The notes beneath the pieces were generated by a model, which was not told the origin of the DNA, did no database searches, and saw nothing but the letters and a program-made list of their open reading frames with translations. A stretch of DNA of 64,000 nucleotides from assembly GCA_014529385.2 (NCBI GenBank), contig CM043944.1, forward strand, positions 82,082,384 through 82,146,383. Reading direction: 5' to 3'. Position numbers and translations under genes: made by a program. Below are positions 54,972-64,000 of the stretch, piece after piece (the stretch's first letter is position 1; the number at the start of each line of letters is the position of its first letter). Source of the DNA: Adiantum capillus-veneris (taxonomy: Eukaryota; Streptophyta; Polypodiopsida; Polypodiales; Pteridaceae).

Positions 54972-55465
54972 TGCTACAAGAGGAAGACGTAGCGTCCTTG
55001 CAAAATACCTCGAAATAGAATGATAGAAACAACAAAACACCACAAATATGCATACCTGACAAAGCCTGTGAGCATATAATCAAAACGTACTACTCGAACA
55101 GAGAGAGAGACCGAGAGCGTGATAGAACGAGAGAGCATGTGCAGGCGCACCTCCTAGAGCGGAGTGCTAGACCGGCACGACGAGAGAGAAGAGAGGAGAG
55201 GTGAGAAGAAGAACACAGACACTAGGTGCAATCTCCCCCTGTGCAAGAGTGACCATTTCCCTCTTGCACGTATTTAATTTATGGATTCTTGAATGGTCAA
55301 ATTGATTACAAACTGGCCAGCCGGTCATAAATTGCCAAAGCTCATAAAAGAGCACTTGAATAATAAAATGTATATCCTATACAAATCCATTCGGATAGGC
55401 CAAGCTGGGTCTAGTCTTTTCCACCTGTCAGCTGCAATAAATAATAAAATGTCCATTCTGTAACA
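54972..55465 (-). repeat. Family R copy R5 (minus, truncated LTR)
   Basis: Runs from the LTR end through the GC-rich and stem-loop blocks (~55225-55275) to the ACAGGTGG block. It is cut at ~55465 at the same ATGTTA site used in the 476-bp tandem. Confidence 0.82.
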
Positions 55466-55634
55466 TCAAGCAGGTTAGCTCAACCGTGAGTGTGTGCGCT
55501 GCTGAGGTACTTAGAACAGAGTAGCAATTGGAGGACTCAAGTGGTCGACCTATGGGTGGGTGTTGAGGAGGAGCTGGTAGAGATACATGAGTACTGCAGA
55601 GAAACAATTGCCGACTGTTGCAGCTTACGAGCTG

Positions 55635-55669
<35 letters not shown>

Positions 55670-56137
55670 CTACTGTTTAGTGGTTGCATGGCCATTCAAA
55701 AGAGAGAAAACAAAAGTGGCGGCTAGTGTAAGGTATGAACTGAGAGCTGAAAGCATGAAAGAAAAGCGGCGCAGGCATTCGTAGCTGTAGGGGTTATTGT
55801 TTGCGCCAGTTGGGAGCTGGAGAGAACTCCAGTGAAGTTGGTTGACTGCTTCTTAGTGCCTGGGGAACCATGTAATCAACCACCGCCGTTAACAGCGATC
55901 ATGGCAAGCGTGCACAGTGACTTGGAACTGGGAATTGGTGCCGCCATGCAAAAAGGTCGAGAGACTAGAGAGAGAGAGAGTTTATGAGGGAGAGCATGCA
56001 AATATCTCGAGTGGGACGGGCGACTGCTGTTCAAAGTTGGCATGCAAGAACGTGACCGAGAGAGGCAGTGGGCGGTTGAGGAGGGTGGGCGGCCCGTGCA
56101 GGCTGACAATCTGAAGTGGGTGGAAGGGGATGGTCCC

Positions 56138-56182
<45 letters not shown>

Positions 56183-57204
56183 TTGTCCTACTGTGTGTGT
56201 GTGATCCGAGTTAGCAGTTGTGCGAGTCAGGAAGGCGTATGCACCACAAGCAGACTTTGAGTCAGTGCCATGCACCGATAGGAGAGGAGCGGCCAGCCTG
56301 ACTGTCATTTGTAAATTTTATTTCTATTTTCCTAGTTGTGGTTGACCCTCAAGACACCGTATTTGCGCATGCAGTGCATGCAAATTGATGGCATGCCGTG
56401 GTTGGTTACTCCTCTGCCGCCGCTGCATGCTGGCGAGGGGGAATGGATGGGAATGGGCTCAGTCGCCATCTAGTGCTGTAGTGGCATACATAGCTATGAG
56501 TTGTCGTTGTACATGAGAACCTGGCGGAAGGCAATACAGCGCTAGCAGGAGTTTGGATGAGCGTCCCATGCTCCCATGAGAGTTGAAATAGTAAAATAAT
56601 AAATTGAGTGTCTGCTAGTGCACTGTGACGCCCACATTAAGAAACATGCTTCTTCATTGAAAGTTAAAGGTCTTGTTCTCCTACCTAAGATTCTTTCCTT
56701 TTTTCTTTCTTGTCGAGACGGTCCCTTATTCTATATCGATAATCATCCTTATTTTAAGCGTCTTCGGGCTTGCACTTTCTTACCTACATAGCTGATTATC
56801 TCCGTTATATATGCATATTCATATCGCCAATGAGCCTTTAATTTGTATATCTATATGGAGCAAAAATCCTCTTTTTCTCATGCATAATTAGCTTCATAAG
56901 ATTAATTATAATTAGTGAATTGATTTTCATTTACTCATGAAAATTCTCAATTCTAAAAGAATCCAAACAAAATTAAAATTTCATGAGATTAATAATAATC
57001 TTTTCTATATATATATATATATTTTATATATATATATATATATATTTTATATATATACATACATACATATATATATATATATTATATATAATATATATAT
57101 TGTTTTTTCAAACAAGATAAGTTAAGTTCTAGGAAGCATGACTTATCTTTACTCCTGCTCATCTCCATAAACATGATTATCATAGCTTTGAGAACGTAGC
57201 CCAC
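55466..57204. other. GA- and TA-rich stretch between R5 and R6
   Basis: GA runs lie at 55635-55661 and 56140-56179 and a long TA-rich tract at 57007-57105. No gene is supported. It may be leader of the element primed at 57205. Confidence 0.35.
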
Positions 57205-57216
57205 GCTCTGATACCA
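57205..57216 (-). other. Copia-type primer-binding site beside R6
   Basis: Minus-strand TGGTATCAGAGC, one base after TGTAGCA, followed by CGTGGGCTACG; the counterpart at 54959 is followed by the similar CGTAGGCTACG. Confidence 0.85.
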
Positions 57217-57217
57217 C

Positions 57218-57655
57218 TGCTACAGACGGGAGCGTAGAGATCCCTGCAAAATACTCAAAATAGCGCATAGCAAGACATAAACGAATAAATCTACGTACCT
57301 GTCGACTCGGACAAATCCATAATCGAGCACAGTACGAACAGAGAGAGACAGACAGCGGAAGAGAGTGAAAGAACACGTACAGGCGCACCTCCTAGAGCGA
57401 AGCGCTACGTGAGCACGGTGAGAGATAAGGGAGGAGAGAAGAGAAGAAGACACAAGCACTGGGTGCAATCTCCCCCCGTGCAAGAGTGACCATTTCCCTC
57501 TTGCACGTATTTGTTATATAGATTTCTTGAATGGTCAAATTGGTTACAAACTGGCCGCCGGTCATAAATGGCCAAAGCTCATAAAGAGCATTTGAATAAT
57601 AAAATGTATATAAAGTATGATATCCTTTGCAATAGTCTAGCTCTGTCAAGCCTTT
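57218..57655 (-). repeat. Family R copy R6 (minus, interrupted LTR)
   Basis: Contains the LTR end, GC-rich and stem-loop blocks. It breaks inside the CCTTTTCC block where the end of R7 begins. Confidence 0.85.
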
Positions 57656-58735
57656 TCTGCTACAGACGGATGCGTGGCTGCCCTGCAAAATACCCGAAAC
57701 AACATGCTACTAACCATAAATGAACGAATCCGCATACCTGATGCCTGGCATAGCACATGATCAACGATGCACGCGAATAGAGAGGGACAACACGCGAGAG
57801 AGAGAAGAAGAGAGCATACGCAGGCGCACCTCCTAGAGCGGAGTGTTACGCCTAGTACGGCGCGAGAGAAGAGAAGAATGAGACAGACACTGGGTGCAAT
57901 CTCCCCCCATGGAAGAGTGACCATTTCCCTCTTGCACGTATTTTAATTTATAGATTCTTGAATGGTTAAAGTGAGTAAAAACTCGCCGGCCGGTCATAAA
58001 TGGCCAAAGCTCATAAAGAGCACTTGAATAATCAAATATACATAAATATAATATCATTTTGTAGTAGCCTAGCTTGGTAAATTCTTTTTCACCTGTCAGC
58101 TGCAATAAATAATAAAATGTCAATTCTATAACATACCTCTCCGTTGGAAAGCAACTGTCCTCAGTTGCGAAGATGAAAATCTGCAAACAATACTTGTGAA
58201 AAACAATGATTAGAAATCTGTATCAAATAGTAAAAGAAAAATCCATAAAATTAGACACATTGGTTATGCTTGCCGTCATCTACATACTACCTATTCTAGT
58301 GTTCCATACCACTAGAATAAGCAGTATATGTCATACCCTGATGAATCAGGATATCACTGGTCACACTCATCATCGATATCATAAATGTCAAGTCCCATCA
58401 CATAAACACTGCCGTGATAAAATAATCATCAGATACCAAATCCCAATCCAACTCCAATTCCACAATGTGAGTCCAAATCCAATCGATCACTTTCATTATG
58501 TACCCGGGTAACAAAATCATACCAGTTAAAGTGGTGACCAGCCACTGCAGCATGATTTTGTGATCGGCGTTGCCTCATCCGGCGAGTCTACACCAATAAA
58601 GCGTGCTGCCTAAATCGGAAAATCTCCACTAATGGTGCCTAAATCGGCAAATCTGCATTTGGTATAAGTGTAGAAAACATGAATCTACAATTTATCAATG
58701 TGCTGCCTAGAAGTGGTGTAGGCACGGTTCATGTA
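57656..58735 (-). repeat. Family R copy R7 (minus)
   Basis: It begins with the family end (TGCTACAGACGG in plus reading) inside R6. It runs through the stem-loop, exon-like (58140-58185), palindrome and ATGATTTTGTTACCC blocks to the minisatellite (58560-58710). Confidence 0.85.
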
Positions 58736-58764
58736 AGTAGATGCATAGCTTTCGTTTGTATACC

Positions 58765-59663
58765 CGGGTACATAATGGCAGTGATTTGGATTTGGACTTA
58801 TATTGTGGAATTGGAATTGGTTTGGGATTTGGTATCTAATGATTACTTTATCACGGCAGTGTTTCTATGATGAGACTTGACATTATGAGATTGATGATGA
58901 GTGTGACCAATGATATCCTGATTCATCAGGGTATGACATATAGTGCTTATTCTAGCAGTATGGGACACTAGAATAGGTAGTATGTGGATGACGACAGGCA
59001 TAATCAAATGTTTTTTACTTTCAATTTTTCTTTTACTATGTGATATTTATGACAAATATATCTAATCACTATTTTTGACAAGTATTGTTTGCAGATTTCT
59101 TATCTTTGCAACTGAGGACAATTGCTTTCCAATAGAGAGGTATGTTATGGAATTGATATTTTATTATTTACTACAGCTGTGGCAGGTGGAAAAGGCTTGA
59201 CCGAGATAGGCCTATGCATACGGAAATATATTTCATGTATTATTCAAGTGCTCTTTTTAGAGCTTTGACCATTTATGACCGGCCGGCCAGTTTGTAACCA
59301 ATTTGACCATTCAAGAAATCTAAATAACAAATATGTGCAAGAGGGAAATGGTCACTCTTGCACGGGGGGAGATTGCACCCAGTGCTTGTGTCTTCTTCTC
59401 TTCTCTCCTTCCTCCTCTCTCACCGTGCTCGCGTAGCACTCCGCTCTAGGAGGTGCGCTTGCACGCGCCCTATTGCTGTCTCTCGCACTCTGTCTCCCTC
59501 TGTTCGTGTATCTCGCGAGTATGCGTCTATGTGGTTGCCAGTTTGTATTGTGCTCCATTATGGATTTTTGCGGGTTGATAGGTACATAGATTTATTCGTT
59601 TATGACTTGCTATGCGCTATTTTGAGTATTTTGCAGGGCTCTCTACGCTCTCGTCTGTAGCAG
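58765..59663 (+). repeat. Family R copy R8 (plus)
   Basis: An inverted partner of R7, starting at the TACCCGGGTACATAATG block and ending at TGTAGCAG (59656-59663). Confidence 0.85.
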
Positions 59664-59679
59664 TTGTCCAGCTATTTGG

Positions 59680-61392
59680 TGTCAGTTTGCTAGTTACAAT
59701 TGTCTCCTACTTGTACCTCTCTCCCAACACACAAACTGGTACATATTTTCAGATGCAGTACACCATCCAATGTCTAATGATTTACAGAAAGCACACAAGT
59801 TCTCTCCACATTTTCAATTTTTGGTTTTGAAAAATCTTCTCGTAAACACGAGCAATCATACACTAGTAGCACTCTCTCAAATTTCTATAATTTTCAAAGT
59901 CCTACACATATACCATTCCACAGAACAACACGGTTACATAAATTCAATGCAAATGGCTTACTTATCAGCTTGACTACTATCTATTTTTTGATGATAGTAT
60001 GGCTCTTTCAACTTACTTGCATTCTCTAACGTTGTGCCAATACTTGTATTAAATGAAATGGCTATTGCGATCATTTCACATTGAGCTATGCAGCTACTCA
60101 CATGAGCCGAGGTGCTTCCGCTAATGCATAACAATTTGTTAGCACTTTGTTACTCAACCTTACTCCAAAGTGGTGTGAAGGAGGTAGTATATTTTTTATG
60201 TTTTTATGCCCGGTCTAGTCCATTGGTCACATACACACAGATTCGCCGATTTAGGCAGTGTGTAGATACTCACCTTGGTGCAGATCCGCCGATTTCGACA
60301 GCACATTGAAAATTACAAATTCATGAATTTTTAAACAATACCAAATGCAGATTTGCCGATTTAGGCAGCATTAGTGCAGATTCACCGATTTAGGCAGCAC
60401 GTCTTATTGGTGTAGATTCGCCGATTTAGGCAACACCAATCACAAAATCATGCCGCAGTGGCAAGCCACCACTGCAACTGGTATGATTTTGTTACCCGGG
60501 TACATAATGACAGTGATTTGGATTTGGACTTATATTGTGGAATTGGAATTGGTTTGGGATTTGGTATCTGATGATTACTTTATCACGACAGTGTTTCTAT
60601 GATGAGACTTGACATTATGAGATTGATGATGAGTGTGACCAATGATATCCTGATTCATCAGGGTATGACATATAATACTTATTCTAGTAGTATGGGACAC
60701 TAGAATAGGTAGTATGTGGATGACTACAGGCATAATCAAATGTTGTTTACTTTCAATTTTTCTTTTACTATGTGATATTTATGACAAATATTTCTAATCA
60801 CTATTTTTGACAAGTATTGTTTGCAGATTTCTTATCTTTGCAACTGAGGACATTTGCTTTCCAACAGAGAGGTATGTTTTGGAATTGATATTTTATCATT
60901 TACTACAACTGTGACAGGTGGAAAAGGCTTGACCGAGATAGCCTATGCATACGGAAATATATTTCATGTATTATTCAAGTGCTCTTTTTATGAGCTTTGG
61001 ACATTTATGACCGGCCGACCAGTTTGTAACCAATTTGACCATTCAAGAAATCTATATAACAAATACGTGCAAGAGGGAAATGGTCACTCTTGCACGGGGG
61101 GAGATTGCACCCAGTGATTTTGTCTTCTTCTCTTCTCTCCTTCCTCCTCTCTCACCGTGCTCGCGTAGCACTCCACTCTAGGAGGTGCGCCTGCACGCGC
61201 CCTATTGCTGTCTCTCGCACTTTGTCTCCCTCTGTTCGTGTATCTCGCGAGTATGCGTCTATGTGGTTGCCAGTTCGTATTGTGCTCCATTATGGATTTG
61301 TGCAAGTCGATAGGTACGTAGATTTATTCGTTTATGACTTGCTATGCGCTATTTTGAGTATTTTGCAGGGCTCTCTACGCTCCCGTTTGTAG
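59680..61392 (+). repeat. Family R copy R9 (plus) with upstream arm
   Basis: An upstream arm (59680-60200, reverse match of 50610-51250) is followed by the minisatellite (60230-60435), palindrome, exon-like, stem-loop and GC-rich blocks, and a slightly altered end TTGTAGTAG. Confidence 0.85.
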
Positions 61393-61397
61393 TAGTA

Positions 61398-62163
61398 GAC
61401 AGGAACGTAGAGAGCCTTGCAAAATACTCAAAATAGCATATAAACGAATAAATCTACGTACCTGTCGACTCGCACAAATCCATAATCAAGCACAATACGA
61501 ACAGAGAGAGAGACAGAGAGCGGGAGAGAGCAAAAGAGCACGTGTAGCGCACCTCCTAGAGTGGAGTGCTACGCCAACATGGTGAGAGCGAAGAGAGGAG
61601 AGGAGAGAAGAATACACAGACACTGGGTGCAATCTCCCCCCATTCAAGAGTGACCATTTTCCTCTTGCACGTATTTCATTTATAGATTTCTTCAATGGTC
61701 AATGTGAGTACAAACTGGCTGGCCGGTCATAAATGGCCAAAGCTCATAAAAGAGCACTTGAATAATAAATTATAAAATATAATATCCTTTCGAGATCCTT
61801 TCACATAACCCTTTGCCTTTTCCACCTGTTAGCTGCATTGAACAATAAAATATCAATTCCATAACATACCTCTCCGTTGGAAAGCAACTGTCCTCAGTTG
61901 CGAAGATAAAAATCTGCAAACAATACTTGTCAAAAACAATCATTAGAAATCTGTATCAAATAGTAAGAAATGCATAAAATTAGACAACATTGCTTATGCC
62001 TGCCGTCATCCACATACCACCTATTCTAGTGTCCCATATCACTAGAATAAGCAGTATATGTCATACCCTGATGAATAAGGATATCATTGGTCACACTCAT
62101 CGTCAATCTCATAATGTCAAGTCTCATCAGATAAACACTGCTAAATAATCACCAAATACCATT
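61398..62163 (-). repeat. Family R copy R10 (minus)
   Basis: It starts ~5 bp after R9 in the opposite orientation and mirrors it back to the GGTATCTG-like block. The pair is a long palindrome. Confidence 0.87.
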
Positions 62164-62754
62164 GGTAGAAGAATGACTTGTATTTTTTCTCTTTACACTC
62201 CTCTTAAATTTCAAGCGAAATGATTTCTTTTCCTCCTGGTCCTAAGGGGCATTATTGAATTTTCAAGTAACATGATTGTAAGCTGAGACACACTTTCCTT
62301 GGTGGGAAGGGCTACAGTTTTCAATCTTGTACGGTCTGTGTCTTTTTTTTTTTTGCTTTGATATTTGTGTGTCTATATTAAGGAGGAGATAAGCGCTGCT
62401 ATGTCCCTTGGTATTTTAGTGTTTGTGTATCCCTTCAAAGATGACCATTGAAAGTAGTTCCTAGAGAAAAAAAATTAAAAAAAATTAAACACGTAATTCT
62501 CTTTGAGAGAGCAATGGTGAATATCAAACGTTGGATCATAGTAATCATAGCAATGTTTGTTGATCGAGTTAGGACTTGCCAAAAATATTTTTCCTGACTG
62601 AAGAAAATAAGGGCACACCTACAACTCTTTTTCTGTTTTAAGTCAACATTCAAAGATTTTCAGGTATTCAGTACACTACAACTGGTAAAACTTTGTCAAT
62701 TTACTTGAAGGAAAGATGTAATCTAGCTGATGTTTTGCTATTTTAGCTAGTTTC
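62164..62754. other. AT-rich gap between R10 and R11
   Basis: No gene or named repeat is seen. Confidence 0.35.
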
Positions 62755-62808
62755 AACAACACTGGCAAAATTTTACTAGCTTCTAATTTTCTTGCGACAA
62801 CAATCAAT

Positions 62809-62860
<52 letters not shown>

Positions 62861-64000
62861 TAAAATAAAATAAAAAAAACTTACTCACATATACAGTCCA
62901 CCTCACCAATATATGACACCCATCTGTACGACTTGAACTTGTTTAAGCATCTGACGATTTGGATACTAGTCACTTCTTCAAACTGCCTCCAGGTACATAA
63001 CGTTGTCATGAAGCTCACTAAACTGCCTCCAGGTACGTAACGTTGTCATGAAGCTCACTAATCACACCGTAAATCCCCTTCTTTTATTTTTACAGTATTA
63101 CTTATCACATTCAGGTCATATTCCACTAACACTATTCTAAAAGATTCTCGGCTGGCGTTCTTTATGTACCAATCCACTATCTAACCTAATCTCTTACTTC
63201 GTACTTCATTTGTTAAATATGCTAACTCTCTTATCTACAACTCTGGATGTGTCTATTGTTCCCATTCCAAAAGAGAACAACATAGTTACAACCCTCTCCA
63301 GCTTGTACGAGCATTCTATTTTTGTGTGACCACCTATTGCTCCCATTCCAAAAGAGAACAACATAGTTACAACCCTCTCTAGCTTGTACGAGCATTCTAT
63401 TTTTGAATGGTCATTCTCTCAATTATATCTCTCTATGCACACACACATTGCTTTGGCTTTTCTTTCTCATTAATTTAAAGGATTTTTTATTATGATCATT
63501 TGACATTAAGATATACTCATGTGAGCTAAGGTAGTGAACAACATTTTGTAAGTATCCTCCTACTCAAACATGTTCCAAATTGGTCTCACACATGTGATGA
63601 ATGCTATATTTTTTATTTATTTTTATGCCTAGCCTAGTCTATTGTTCACAGACACACAGATCCGCCGATTTAGGCAGTGTGTAAATGCTCACCTTGGTGT
63701 AGATTCGCCGATTTAGGCAACACCAGTTATCTGTACAGATCCGCCGATTTAGGCAGCACACTGACAACTTGCAAATTCACAATGGTAAATGCAGATCTGC
63801 CGATATAGGCAGCATTAGTGCAGATTCGCCGATTTAGGCAGTACCAATCACAATATCATGTTGCAGTGTGGCTGGCCACCACTGTAACTAGTATGATTTT
63901 GTTACCCGGGTACATAATGAAAGTGATTTGGATTTGGACTTATATTGTGGAATTGGAATTGGATTGGGATTTGGTATCTGGTGATTATTACGACAGTGTT
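62755..64000 (+). repeat. Family R copy R11 (plus), runs off the window
   Basis: Close copy of 42335-43540: the same upstream arm, TA run (62813-62853) and minisatellite (63658-63845). Differences include short local duplications, such as AAACTGCCTCCAGGTAC twice near 62980 and 63020. The rest lies beyond the window. Confidence 0.85.

Noticed and set aside
56937-57125. A Tyr-Ile-rich 62-codon frame
   Set aside because: It is the translation of a TA-rich microsatellite.

Overview
This window looks like nuclear DNA of a land plant with a large, repeat-rich genome. The signs are Ty1/copia elements primed by initiator tRNA-Met, a Ty3/gypsy relic, a MITE, many long GA, CA and TA microsatellites, and one short relic resembling a plant pentatricopeptide-repeat (PPR) gene. 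A fern or other early-diverging lineage would fit the style of the copia proteins, but the sequence alone does not settle the species. I see no intact host gene, no tRNA or rRNA gene and nothing prokaryotic. Almost everything that can be named is a retroelement, a broken retroelement, or a repeat derived from one.

Positions 1-22896 hold one nested structure. A minus-strand, gag-only LTR retrotransposon (here LTR-I) has LTRs of about 2.1 kb (TGTCG...CGACA), a 2.56-kb interior (11017-13575), a primer-binding site and a polypurine tract. Each LTR was later hit by a different copia element. The left LTR holds Copia-A (937-10418, plus strand, target duplication GAGAC). The right LTR holds a tandem copia array, Copia-B (14525-21725, minus strand, LTR-int-LTR-int-LTR, target duplication ATCGG). 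Each LTR preserves the empty site of the insertion in the other LTR, so both insertions are proved inside the window.

Positions 22897-29250 hold older wreckage. First comes a decayed minus-strand copia element (gag relic, leader, primer-binding site, LTR-like stretch) whose gag is split by a 495-bp MITE with a 7-bp target duplication. It is followed by a plus-strand Ty3/gypsy pol relic (RT, RNase H, integrase).

Positions 30649-39161 hold the most unusual unit (here LTR-II). Two tandem copies each end in a polypurine tract and a 0.93-kb LTR. They encode no recognisable gag or pol, but instead a protein of about 1,150 residues with a long central coiled coil that I do not recognise. Both copies are broken, yet they differ mostly by silent or conservative changes, which suggests past selection on the protein.

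Positions 41380-64000 are dominated by one repeat family (family R): at least eleven full or partial copies in both orientations, several in head-to-head or tail-to-tail pairs. Two copies abut a copia-type primer-binding site, so the family is probably the LTR of another copia element. Copies share a CGCCGATTTAGGCAGCAC minisatellite, two conserved hairpins and an exon-like block. One pair forms a palindrome with arms of about 0.8 kb, and one copy contains a 476-bp tandem repeat. Stretches between these blocks are AT-rich or microsatellite-rich, without supportable genes.
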